64,000 nucleotides of DNA from assembly GCA_947846985.1 (NCBI GenBank), contig CANTUZ010000007.1:36398355-36462354 (forward strand), written 5' to 3'. The translations under genes and the position numbers were made by a program. Positions 39,151-52,700 of this stretch are shown one piece after another (within the stretch, counting starts at the first letter, position 1; every line of letters begins with the position of its first letter). The notes beneath the pieces are model-generated. The model saw nothing but the letters and a program-made list of their open reading frames with translations. It had not been told where the DNA came from and did no database searches. Origin of the DNA: Fratercula arctica. Lineage: Eukaryota; Chordata; Aves; Charadriiformes; Alcidae.

Positions 39151-40000
39151 ACCACCCACCAACACTGCTTTTACTGCTGTAAAAGTCACCCCTTCTCTAC
39201 CAGCTTTGGTCACTCTTAATATGGAATTTAAAACTCTTTTAATGAAGGATGGTTTTCTACTGCATTCCAAGCACTGCATGTGGATGCAGCCTTAGGGAAC
39301 AACATGATAGTAAGTACATTCCAAATCCAAGTATCAAACAAAGATCCCAAGAGGACCATTCCTGAATCTTTGCTTCATAATCCTACCACTCTTATCTCTC
39401 TATTGTACTCTAATCCTCCAAACTTCGCCATGCTTGTGGAAGCAAACCACTGGAAGGAGAAATGTTTATTTCAAGAGGATACTGCACTGGAACATGCAGA
39501 AATGTCTGGAGATTCAGTTTCATCCACATGCTGCATTCACAGCATTTTTAGAATTACCTTGTATTAAATACTAGTACACCGTGTAAGTACACATTCATGG
39601 AATATGGTCTGAATAAAATCCAATGTAAAAATGTTAAAAGATATAAATATGCAAGCAGTACAAGCTGCAATTCCTAGCTTTTGTAGTTAAACTCATTTTT
39701 TCTTCAGACCCCCACTCAAATATCACTTTTATCATCAGGCATTCAGGACTTAAGAATTACTGATGAGAAGATCAGGGAACATAAATCTTTAACAGTGACA
39801 TTCATCACTGATTTGCTAGAATCAACTCATGCAAATTACTGGTCTCTGGAATAACTGTTTTTACCACTCTTACCTCTTGTCTGTCTTGCTCTTTGGTTAT
39901 ATCTTCCCAGAATGCATGGAAAGGAGACCCAGAATGGAGCTCTCGACACCAGATGAATTACAATAAATATGATGGCATAGGTAAAATTTCTCATTTTCTG

Positions 40001-43000
40001 TAAACACTGAAGTAGTGTTTATTTCTTGACCACCCTTCAAAGGGAGATTCCTATCTTATCATACTTTATATAGTGAAAAGTTTCTCACAAAAGCAATACT
40101 ACGTTTTAATATGACATAGAGTTAAAAATCATTTTTAAAAGCTAAATATATTAGTTGTAGCAAAACTCCTTTTGAAAAGTGTTTCCAGATAAAGTACACA
40201 ATTTTCACCATTCAAGCTAACCTGGAGTAGCAGGTAGTTTGGAGAGATGGGTCTTCACCTGAGACAAAGATTTGTCTCAAATCTCTTCTGTTTCTGATTT
40301 AAAGCTGAGATGAAAATGCATTAGCCACATTCCTGGCAAGCCCTTAACCACCAATTCATAGGCATTGTCCAGAAGGGCATGTTCTTCTGTGAGTGGTTGT
40401 TTTATTTCGTTCTTAAAGTCTCATATTCATCCTGACATAGAAAGGGAGAAGTTTGAAATTCTTAAAAATTTTCCAAGACAGAGTTTTTTTCCATCATCAC
40501 CCACTTCTAATTATATCAGATCCATGTGATTAATATTATTTTTTTGAAAGTGTATATTGTTATTTTAGAAGCATGGCTTGCTGATGCATGCTACAGTGTT
40601 AATTCTTGGTATAAATTAGAGCGTGCCCACTGCAACCACATTTAAGTAATTCAACATACTCCTAGCTTTTACTTCCCTTTTATTTGAAGTGGTTAAATGT
40701 TGTGCTTATGAAAAAAATGGTAGTGCCCCATCATTCAATGGCCCATAGGCTTTGAATTATGATAAGCAGTTCAATCTGGAATGCTGTTACATTGTCAGAA
40801 ATTTACCCAAAGGTCTTTGAGAGCACAACAGTGGTTCAGGAGGTAGCAAAACTGATAAGCCTTTAGGGCATGAAAAGTTATCTGCATTCAAAAAGAATAT
40901 AAACTGCCAAATTCTGTCAGTTGCTATGCAGAGATGTATAAGTAATAGTTTCGTTCTGTAAGTTAGCTTGACCATACTGCACAGGATGCTACAATGACAA
41001 TGTCTGCATGCCTGTTTCAATAGCCCAGATTGAATGGTTGTACTATATGAACAGCTATAGGTCTGATGAGGCTCACTGGTGTTACAGTATGTGCAAGTAT
41101 ATACTAAACAATTACCTCTGGCCAATACTCACAGCTAACCATATTAAGCATGCAAAGTTCTCAATTCTTGTGATCAATCTTACAATAATTTTGGTTTTTG
41201 TTAACACATGGCATTGAGGGGAGTTTTATCTTTTTCTAAAAATAAAAATCATAGCCCCTATCACTGCAGAGGAAAACACAGACATGCTCAAGAAACAAGG
41301 CAAGAAAGTACATATATTTTTAATCTTTTGACTTTCAAGGTCTGATTCATGATTTATAACGCGTAAGATTAGTCACATCTCAACTGTATCATAGGCCTGA
41401 GCTGTTTAGGGCTGAATGGGTTGCTGATGCAGCTTTAAAAAACCTCCACAAAAACTGCCTTCTTATCTGAAAAATGCCTTCTAAGTCTTCACTTAATGCA
41501 GCTGATGTTATTCTGGCCAGCCAGATGAATACAGATGCTAACATTATATGGCGTCCTTAGGATGCGCAAGTATAAACCATCTTCTTTGATCACCACCAAG
41601 AATGAAAACATAGCCTAGGCAACTTCAGCATCTGCAATTTATGTTCTGAATAAAAACTGTGTAATCCCCATGTAATCGGTAAGTTTAACATAGCACTTCA
41701 CAGTAGCCTGAAACCCATTACTAGGAGCCCTGGGAAAGAAACCATTAGCTGAACCATGTTTTCATACCCACTATTTACTCACTTGAGTAAAACGTATCCC
41801 GAGGAAATCTTAAATACAGCCTATATTTTCCAGGAGTGGTACCTCAAGCAGAGAGATAGGAAGGCAGTAGATTGAGAGGAAGATTAACATCTCTTAAAAC
41901 TCCTCAAGCTTTTGAATTTATTACTTCTTCCAGAAGGAAGTTGCAGTGGCTTTTAAGCTCCCCAATGAGATGCAAGAGTCAAAGTTCAGTACAGAAAGGT
42001 CACCAGGAACACCTAACTAGTCTAAATAAATACTAGTGCTCAATGCTCAAGTGCTGTTTTGATCAGTTCTTGTGATGAGGCTAAACTCTGTAAGCACAGC
42101 ACCCAGTACATATTAGTTATTCTGATCAATTATACATTTAGCGAACTACAAAGAGAGGATCACTGTAAGTTCAGGATTATCAAAGGATAAGGAGGCTTCA
42201 TCCCCAAACCCACCACCTGCAACTCACAGGCATGATTTGCAGTACTTTTGATGTTTTACCTACTGGAAAACCTGCCTTTAACTGAACTGAGTGTATTTGA
42301 TACTATCTTGAAATACTTGGAGGTATGTTAAACGCATTTGCTCCTCACAAAGTTTTTCTGCCTGGGGTCCTTATTTCCTCAGAGTATAAAAGTGTATTTT
42401 TCCTTTTTTATTCCCATTTCCTTCTAAAAGTTGTTGTGTCATGTGCGTGCTTCCCCTTCCCCCTCAGTCACAATAAAACATCACAGGATAAACGTGCAAA
42501 TCAGGTTTTTATACTTTGATTTTGATTAATCTTATTTTGAGGACAAAGACACTCCATACCCTGGCAAGGCAATAGCTATACTATTGGATCTAGGACCTTT
42601 GTTAGGAAGGAAATACTGCAGAACTGCATTTTACTATCTGAAGGATGATGTTTAAATATAGGAAGACTCTTCTAAGAATTGCAACAGAAACCTTAATGCT
42701 CTGTCTTGCAGCCAAGCCTGCTCAGTAATCTCCCAGGCCTGCCTTTCCTAGAAGGAGAAAGACAAAGAGGTGACACTGCCCACAGAAATCTATTTATTAA
42801 TGACTTAGAAATTGGAGAAGCTCTAATTTCATACTTTGGAAAAAGAAGTACTTAACGAATATGGTAGACAGAAGTCTGTTTAACCTTTGAAGTACAAAGT
42901 TACACACTGAGTTTAGTTTTGATTAGTATCTGACTTGCAGTATTACAGTAGCAAAGCAGTATCAACAGATTTCCGCAATGAGATTAGCCTATTAGGGGAT

Positions 43001-46000
43001 CACAGAATTGAATATGCATCCACTTAACATGCATTTTAATGTGTGATTTACTGCATAATAGGCAAAGAATAAGATTAATGAGAGCTTTTCAATACTGACA
43101 AATTCTGAATACATCCGGGAAGAACTGAAGTGATGGTTATATAAAGACCTCAAACCCCCAAAAGAAATCTTGGTAAGTTATAAATTCTTATAACCTAGAG
43201 AATTTCAAATGTTTTCTGATATTTACTTTTTTTAAAAAAAACAACAAAATAAAGCAAGAAAACAACCTGTTTGTTTTTTTTTATTAATACCAGCCTGATA
43301 TACATAGAATCTGCATGGCAAAGTACAGGCAGAAATGGGGAATAATCTCCCAAAAAGAAAAAAGACTGACTTTCTGAGAAAGCCATCATTTCAATTTTAG
43401 CCACAAAAAAACCTCTTTAAAATATTTTTATTATGCTATGTTGCCTGAAAAAAGAAGAAATTATAAATGCTCCCTTGCTGAAACTGATGATTACCTTCTA
43501 AATATTGTGCATTTCACATAAATTAGAAATTAAAACCTTCTTGACCAGGACAGATGGGCTAATATGCGTGAGAGAGACAATGCTTTAGCCTGCCATAAAT
43601 TAGCAAAATCCAATTAAAAAATAGTATCCAAAAATGCTATAAAATGTACCACACTGTTTACAAGTCAGAAATGCTAAAATTCACATTCTGAAAGGAGTTG
43701 TGCAAGCAAAAACATCACCAGGGAGTTCACGGAGAGTGCACACGTTAAGGATGCAAGCGTGGCCAGAGAGAACTCCATTTAAATTCAACTATATATTATC
43801 AAAAGGGAACCATGGATGGTTTCCGGGGATGCAATGGTGCTGTTCACCAGAACACTACATAACAGCAGCTTAATTTGAAAGCTCTCGTGGAACATGCTAC
43901 TTTTTTCTCCACTGAGAGAATTGAACACACACTTCAAATAGTTTAGATGACTTAAACTCTGGAAGTAAAAGATCAAGCTCTCAACTCAAAAGAGATGTAG
44001 ACTTATGAATACTAGTACATTCAAAGCAGCACAGGATGTTGGTCTCTGTTTTCAAATAAACATTTTCTTTCGGCAGAAAATACCGATTCACTGGAACCCA
44101 ATTGCTTTTCTAGACTTTTTTTTTCCTGGGAAAACACACATATTCAAGTGATAGTACTGGGAAAGGTTTTTTCCAGTTCAGGTAAGGATTTCTAGTCAAA
44201 ATTATTCAAAAGGAAGGAGATTCAAATGCCCTACAGTCAGAACAGACAATGGCCCAAAAGTTAAGGTGGACATGAGGGATGGGAAAGACTCAGCCATAAA
44301 TCCCTGCTCTACCAATTCAGAAGCATCATCTCATTTGTCTTCCAGTGAAAAGAGGAGTTGTATTTTAATTCTGCAACAAAAATGTTCTCCTGGCAAACTG
44401 ACAGCAAAAGGAAGGTGAAGGGTGGTGATTCAGAAGATGTGACCTCAAGCCCTGTCTCTGTCCCTGGGCAGGTAAGTGGCCTGGAGCGAGCCAGAGGACT
44501 GGATATCCCCCTTTCCCCACATAGGAACTGGGGCTGGCTTAGCTGACCTGCCTTCCATAGGCAGTTGCAGATAAATGTTTGTACTGACACTATGTTCAGC
44601 ACTATTAAAGTATTAAACGTGATCTGAAGTCCCTTCAAGTTGATTAAAGTGCTTCCACAAACTTACTATATGGCAAGTCTGACACGAATCCAAACTATCC
44701 TTAAATGATCCAGGACACTTGGACAACACAGTCCAAGAATCTTTCTAAGCTGCTTTCTGACTGTACCCCCACAGAAAGTAATATCATTCATGGAGAAAGT
44801 CATAATGTATAATTTTGCACAACTGCAGCTTATAGAAGTTAATTATAGAAGTTAATTATAAGAGCTCCTTCTATCCCTGGCACAACACATAACTTTTAAT
44901 AAATAACATTGTAATTAAGTGCAATTGTCCACCACAAACCCATTCCATGTACCCAGAGGCAATTATATTAATACTTGAAATACAGAAGGAAGTGCAACTA
45001 TCATATAAATTAAGCTTTAGGACAAAAATGCTTTGACAGACTAGCACTGCTAGAAAATAACAGTAAATGTGCATGTTGCTTCTTTTAGAAGCTCACTTTA
45101 AGTGCAGATGAGCTACTCACATTTACAATTTCTGCAGTGCTCATTGCTATAGCATTTAAGTTCTCACACATTAAATAAAAACACCATACGCATCAAGGAT
45201 GGGTTGGAGGCCATTTTATGAGCATTAAATCCTTTTCTGCCTTTTTTTCTCCATTCTAAATGGCAAACATCTCATCTGTTATTATAAGACCAGACTAGCA
45301 CGAGGAAATACATGTTCTTTGAGAACGCATATAAAGACCACATTCAGACACCACCCACTGTCCTCAAAGCAGAACTGCTTCATATTTGAGATTTAACTAT
45401 TGATCAAATATTACTTACATCCTACAGAATCTCCACTTCAGCATTTCTCAATGGTTTTGAATGAAAACAGGGAACCCCTATTGACAGGTAGAACGGCATC
45501 AAGCCAACTTGAACGTTTCCACTCCAGACAGCATTACACACCTTCATCTCCAGCACGATCACCTTAGCAAGCACACATAAAACTTCAGCTCTGTGTAGGA
45601 GGCAGTATAAAGAATATATATCATATGTATCCTCCTTATGTGATATACAGCATAAATAGTGTACAGGCCTGTTGAAAATAGATGACATGAGATTGGTTTT
45701 TTAATTTTTTTTATTTCCTTAAGTGAGGAGAGCTTCATTTTACTGATATCTGAGGTTTTGAAGAAACTTCACGTAACTGTTCAGTATTACGATTACAAAA
45801 GACAGAGAAAAAAAAGGCTGGTTGTTCTTCTGGTTTCAAGTAAAATGACTTGGAACAGTATTTACAGCTTTCCACCAGAAAATGAGTGAGGCGTCATACA
45901 CAGCAATCTAAACAAGTGTGACGCATATCAAGACCTTATCTCCACCATAACTAACCAGAGGGTAGCTCAAGGGCATACATTTAGAAACCAGAGATGGTCC

Positions 46001-46698
46001 ATAGAATTTTGCTACTACTTCACAAGAGTAAAATGGAAGAAAACCCCCAAACCCTGTCTTATCTTATAGGGCTCTGAATTCATTATGATGATCATGCTAT
46101 TGTGACTGGCACCATTTTAATACCTCAGACTTAGTCAAGCAAGTCTATAAATAAAACAGTTAAAAAAAACACAACACACTGGTTTTCAATTTAATACATC
46201 ATAGGCCCCTACCTTCAAAAACTGCAATCATTTGCAAGAATGTCCATGTCAAGAGGAACTTAAGGCACCCAAAACTGTTGAAGAATCTTCTAATGGAGGC
46301 CTATAGAATGCAATATATTGCAAACGCCAGGTTATGCTGTAGCAAAGCTAAGAAGTTTTATGCATTAAGGTGACGTGCTTTGAAGAAAATCCAGGAAATC
46401 TGCATGACAATACCTGATCTGCAGAATTACAAGTGGAATGCTTTGTGTTCCCCCAACCTCCCTTCAAAACATTAATACGTTCAGTGAAATGCAGTTTTAT
46501 ACTATGTTGCTTTGACCTTTGCAGTATTTTATATTTTGAGCAAATGGGCATTCCACCTCTTTCCCAGAGGCTAGTGAGACTGTAAACAGGAAGAAACAAG
46601 GAATTGCAGCCAACGTAATTACAGAATATTCAAAAGGTGAAAGTAGTGCACCAAGTCAGTGTAATCTGCAAAATGAAATTTATGAAGAGCCCTTTGAT
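40001..46698. other. Unique AT-rich sequence without supported gene
   Basis: No gene or interspersed repeat is recognised. It contains a short 13-bp tandem duplication at 44830-44860. A splice-donor-like CAG|GTAAGT occurs at 44471/44472 but without a supporting exon. Confidence 0.55.
44830..44860. repeat. 13-bp tandem duplication (2.4 copies)
   Basis: TTATAGAAGTTAA occurs twice in a row (44830-44842 and 44843-44855), followed by a further TTATA. The copies are identical, so the duplication is recent or constrained. Confidence 0.9.
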
Positions 46699-46718
46699 GG
46701 GGGGGGAGGGTGGGTGGG
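46699..46718 (+). other. G-quadruplex motif with single-base loops
   Basis: Runs of 8, 3, 3 and 3 G separated by A, T and T. This satisfies the four-run quadruplex rule with the shortest possible loops, a class known for very stable parallel quadruplexes. It sits alone in AT-rich DNA with no promoter features around it. Confidence 0.85.
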
Positions 46719-49700
46719 AAAAGAGTTAATAGAAATAAAGCATGCAATCAGTATTGACCCAATTGCGCTGGGAGAGAGAGAAGAACCCACAAAACGTACC
46801 TATCAGGAACTGGAAAATGCAAAGCCAATGTTGCAGGCAAAGATAGGTTTCAAAATGCCGAGCAACAAAATCTGTCTACAAGCAGTTTTGCACTAATATC
46901 CCAGTACACTTAAGTCAGAATTTAATTGCAGTAATACAATTGCACCAGTGTTAATAGCAAATAGCTGTGGCAGAACTACTGGAATGTCATCACTGTATGA
47001 CCACAGTGTATCTGGCCAGAGTTGTTCTCACGGGGCCTTACATGCGCTCTGGAAAACAGATACCAGCCACGCACAGATATTGTACTCATAAAACTGCTAC
47101 CTCTAAGAAAGCTGCATATTTAGCAAACTACACAGCAGAGTTATCTTGACAAGGAAGGAGACCAAAACCAGAATAACTGCTGAGGTTCAGACAATCATGA
47201 TGATACCCATAAAAAATATGCCATCAAATCTGGAGATAAGGAACAGTCCCATAACCCATTTTTCAGTGCAAAGACAGGGTAGCTAAATCACCTAAAAAGC
47301 GTCCTTTACTCTAACAATACTAGGTAGGTTCCTCCTGCAGGTGAGCAGACAGCTGGCATAGGGATCTGCCCCACCCTCATGAGACCACCACAGAGAAACC
47401 AATAGGGAAGGGCCCTGGGTTTGGAACAAGTGGCAACCCTTGACCTCATCCCATCAGCCTTCTCCTCTGCTAGCATTCACCTCATTAAGAGACCTCCCTT
47501 CTGTCATCAACCAGCTCACCACACTTGGAATCACAAGCAAGCACCAAAGAAGCAGCAGCAAATCATTTAAACTGAGATTTCTCTTTAGCCTCCTCTAGCG
47601 TAGGCCACTCTCCATAACTTTTTAGTGTGATATCAAGACCTCCCCCAACACAGCTTCACACCCAATAGCTTCTTAGCTGCTCCCAAGGTGACTTCACATT
47701 TTTTTCCCCACTTTTCTTATTTTCCTTTTAATGTTTTTGCACATCAGTTGTCCTTGGACTTGATACAGCCTGTTGATTCCTATGGCATCAGCCTTCGGGA
47801 CAGCAATGTTTTCCTTTTATAAAAACTTTCTATGTTCCTCGAGTAAGGCAAGCAATCATGGCTATATATTTAATTACGATCAGGTAAATCCTAAGAATAC
47901 ATATCTGCTGCTGATATACTGAATTAAAGTGGCAGCTCTCGTGATGTTTGGAAAATCACAAATAAGAACAAAAGTGGTCTAAAGAGAGGTAGTAGCTAGA
48001 GAGGCAGTGGAAAATAATACAAAAGTTCCAATAAGAGGCCAAAACTGAATCTACTATCACACAAAATCAAATGTTCTTGTGATTATTGGGCCTTCATTAG
48101 GGGAATTTCTTTCTTCCATCTGAATTTAAACTCTCGGAGCTTTCCTTAGTCCAAATTAACAGTGACTTGAAGTTAAAGTTAACTTTATGGTAACTTGACC
48201 TTCTGTTTTTTGGAAATCTTCTTTGAGTTGATTGAAAACTGTTTTTAATGCAGGTCAGTAAAAATGTGGGGCAACAGGATGTTACAATTCCTGAAGGGTT
48301 TCCTTAGACCTTACATTACTTCTCAAGTAAGAATTTGAGATACTGCTTTACAGTTTAACAGCCTCTCTTGGACTTCCTTTTGCCTATGAAACATGTCTGT
48401 TGGAACTCAGTGACTCCTCAAAGTAATGTAAATGACTTTCATTTCCACACTGAGCCTTCTGCATTTGTTGCATGTTTAATCAGAGCTATTCCACCCATTC
48501 ACAAAGGGCTCCAGTGTATAATTTATGAAGAACTATGAACAACAGTCTCAAGAAATTTACATTTATATCTTGGGACCAATGCAATGGCTGCTGCTTTTTT
48601 TTAAGTTAATTTTTTATTATATTTTTTATTACGTTTGATTTTATTATTTAAGTTATTCGTGTTACAATCAGTGCTGTTTTGCTGTTACTTGCAACAGAAG
48701 GAATTCTTTAGTAAATGTCGTGTAAGATCAGGATCAATCCATGCCACATATGCTGAAAATTTCCATGAAAACACATGGATTGCAAGTTACCACTGACTGC
48801 ATCCCTAACCTCTGCTATTTGTCAATTCTCAAAATATTTCTTATTCAGATCCCAGAAGTCATAATGAAAAGACTCATCCATCTTTATTACTTTAAAGAGA
48901 ATATATTACCATCTAAAGTGTCACTTAATTTTCAACATAAACTACGTATTTTCTGGTGAACAATTTACATGGAAACCATATCCACAGCACACAGAAAAGA
49001 TGATTAATGTCCAATCAAATATAACAGAATTTCATCCTAACAAATATTTTGTTATCACCGGTCACTATGATTTATTGTGATCCATAAAGCTCATGCTCTC
49101 TCCCTCTTAGAAAAAAAAAAAAAAGAAAAGAAAAGGGAGGAGGGGAGGGGAGAGACTATCTTTATAAAATGAATTTGTGTTCCCCACAGCAAAATTCCAT
49201 TTTTGACCATTTTCAAAATAGATGAAAATAGCATTATGAAATGTCACAAATCATGCCTTCCTAATAGAAAACCTGGTCTGTTGTGAGCTCTGATATGGCC
49301 CATGTGAAATGGCATACAATTATGGTTCCCATTTATCTCTACTTTGTTGTTCAGCTCAGTTGCAAAGGAAAATTCCCCTGCAATTATAGATCCTGGACCA
49401 GACCCTCAGGAGGTGCAAGCCAGCATAGCTCCATTAGCCACCTCTTTCTCTCCCACAGCATTTCCCTGGGCAACATTAAGTACACTGTATTATGAGTGAG
49501 TTCCCACATGACAGGCGCTGCCCGAGGACACGCGAGAACCCTACAGTGTAGGGCTCAGGTCACTCAGTCTCTCCCATTGACAACAGCACATCAGCATCTT
49601 AACAGGGGAACCCACGGGGTCAGAGATCCCAGAAAAAAACAACAACAATAATAACATTCCCTGCCATGCAAATGTTGCATTATACACCTTAAAATCCTAT

Positions 49701-52700
49701 GACTCGTCCCTCTTTCCCCGATTTCCCAGGCAATGTTTAAGAATGGTCCCTGTCTCAAGCTAACACACAAGAAACAGTTTGAGTGCAGCTCCCTGTTTTG
49801 GTGGGTGTGAGAGTTTAGTAATATAGACACAGGCCACTCCATAACAGATGGCTGCAGGGCCAGGAATGGTCCTGTGCATGTTCAAATATACATATAGGTT
49901 CTCTACCCGGACAGTTAATCACTGTCATTTTTTCCACTTGCAAGAAAAGCAGGTAGAATTTTTTTTCCTACTTTATTAAAATGGTTTGAGACCCTTAAGT
50001 GAAAATTGCTGTACAACTGTAAAGTACTATTAATAAAGAAAACTGTAACATTGTTTCGGTACATCACCAACAAATTTTGATTTCTAAAGTGACAGCTGAC
50101 TATTGAATTATTGATTCAGATTCACCAGCTGATAAACTAGCATGCATCTCCTACAAACTCAATGAGAATGCATGCACCACTGGTTCTTCTCAAAGAAAAT
50201 GAAGTCTAATTTTACTCTCAGATTTATTTAAAAATGCAGCAAAAATAAAACAGCTATAACAGCTACTAAATGGTGCTTCAAAATTAAGCACAAAGGAAAG
50301 CGCAAATTTCAGTAGTCAGTCCGTCTTGGCACAATAAAAGTATTTTTTGTTCTTTATAGAAAAATAAACAAAAATTATTTGCAATGGTCATATTTTTAAA
50401 TAAGAAATCTACTATACAGTGTCTATGAATTGTTCAAGATAATGCAGCACATGCAATATTATACGAAAATGCAACCATCCTGAAAACTTTATTTCTTGGC
50501 CTTAAAAATGCACTCTCTGCAAGCATATTAATTTTATAAACAAAACTTTCCATAAGTAAAAGTCCTTTACCTGGCAAGAAGGGCAGAAGGAGAATAAGGG
50601 CCAAGACTATATAAAAGAATAATTATGGTTAAGAATAGACTAAACAGTTTCCATATGGCAACCGATACCAAAAGCTACTCCCATTAAAAGGGAAGCCAGC
50701 AATACCAAGTACACCATATTTCTTTACTGCAGCATTTTTTAAAGGAAATGCAAAATTCTTAAAGCAGGCTGTGACGCACGTTCACCTACTGAACAGCTGC
50801 GGTGGCTCAAAGCACTGCCAGTTTCCCTCTGCCAGCTGCCCGCCAGTGCTTCCCAGCCTGCAGCACACTCCGGGAGGGACACACCAATGCACCCCCCTAC
50901 CCACCAAGGGCAAAGCCAGTGCTCAGCTGCCACCCCTCAGGTGATGAGTTTAAGCCAACACACTCCAGTTTCCCCAGGAGCAAGGAGCAGGCACTTGCTT
51001 TTTTTCCTCACCCCGTCCAAGGTAGCTTGGGTACTTCTGGCAAAGTGGCGGCACAGAAAATTGGGGAAGCGCATGTTGGACAAACACGTTAAGACATCAC
51101 AGCAAAATTGATAAGGGTGTGTCTAAACTTTCACTTTTTAGCTATGCCATCTTAACTGTGGTAATCTCCAGCTTCCTCTCCAACAACTGGTTTAACCTAC
51201 AAAGTCCAGTTGCTGCTGCTTTTATCAGAATAGCTCAAAACACTGATGATCTGGAGGCACAGGTTTGCAGTGAAAGGAAAAGAGGCAACTCTACTGCTTT
51301 TGGAAGCTTTTAGATTTTTCTGCACACATCCTGAAATCTAGAATTAACTCTCCAGCTTACTTAGCAGTAAGAGTGGATTTAAAATAAACATTTACTTAGT
51401 TACATGATTCCCAGGAAAAGATCTCCTGCAGTGAGTATCTCTAGGAATTAAGACCAAAAAATAAAAGCTGTGGTCAGGATAACTGGGGCCAGACTAAAAA
51501 CCCTTTCCTCCCAGCTACTCTGGGGCTGTTCAGGGAAGTCCGTCCCTTTGGTATCAGCAGAAGGAAGCATGAGTGCCAGCTCAGTTCTGCACAAGGCCAT
51601 TGGTATTCAAGTTAATGGAGATGTACACAGTGGCAGAACACTTTCGCTGTCTCAGGTTATTACATTTCCCTCATTTTTAATCAAGATTTTATCATAATAT
51701 AATTTTTAAATACAAAAATAGGTAGGTGTGATCACAGACCATCCACATAGCCTGCAAATCAATCACCACCTTCCCTTTTCCCTTCCCAGCACAGTGGCTG
51801 ACCCAGCCATGCACTTCACTACCTTCTGCTGGCAGAGCTCCACAAAAGTCAGTGGAGTGATGATGAGTTAAGTCAGCTGAGGATCCGATCACATTTTTTT
51901 ACTGAAATTTGTAAAGGAAAAACAAAAAAGGTCTTTAAAGAAGAAAATAAGACAAAGTCAACACAGTGGAATGCCCCTATTCATCAATCTATTTAAATAC
52001 AGGCAGAAAGCTTATTTCAACTTGGGGCACAGGAACAAAAAGGAGCCTGACTTACTAGCAAAGCCCAGGATGGCGAGTAGAGGAAGCTGCTGTGCTGACA
52101 CCGTACGGCTGCAGGTCTGCTGCAGCCTTGCTGTCAGCATTGCAGCTCCACAGGCAAAAACTGCACCACTTTCCTTTCTCCGAGATTTTTAAGCTGTGGT
52201 GCAAAGCAGGCGCTTATCAAATCATTCATTAACTCAGAATTTGCCTCCAAAAGAAGGTATCTCAAAAGCCAAGGCTAAGGTTAATGGCCCTGAAGGCACA
52301 GACGAAAGCAACAACGAGCAATGCTACAAAAGATGCTGTGGTGCAAAAGGGTCTTTTCAAACATGCTGGGAGTATGTTACCTGCTACCTGACTTTATTTT
52401 CACTTTAACATTGTCATATTCACCTATGACATCAGTAATGCTGTATACTAATTGCCCCCAAGTCCTGAATTCTCAGAGTACAGACACCTTGCTAGTGCTT
52501 AAGCTAGAAGTAAACTAGCTTGTGGTTGTATGTCCTATTACAACAGATATTTCTTACTGGTGTGATGACATTATGTGTTTGAAATGGGTTTCACTGAGCA
52601 TGTATTGCTAAGCCCTAGTGATATTTCTAACCCCAGGATTCGCACATGTTGGCTTGAGTACAAAATCAGCATGGGATTTTTTGTTTTGTTATGGTCAGAG

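Larger units (their letters stand above)
34414..40000. other. Unique AT-rich sequence without supported gene
   Basis: No gene is supported. It contains A-rich low-complexity stretches at 36894-36937 and 39107-39150. Open frames reach at most 95 codons and lack domains. Confidence 0.55.

Noticed and set aside
44447..44472. Strong splice-donor-like CAG|GTAAGT at the end of a plus-strand frame
   Set aside because: No convincing acceptor or conserved coding exon upstream, and the minus strand is open over the same stretch. Such donors occur by chance in 64 kb.
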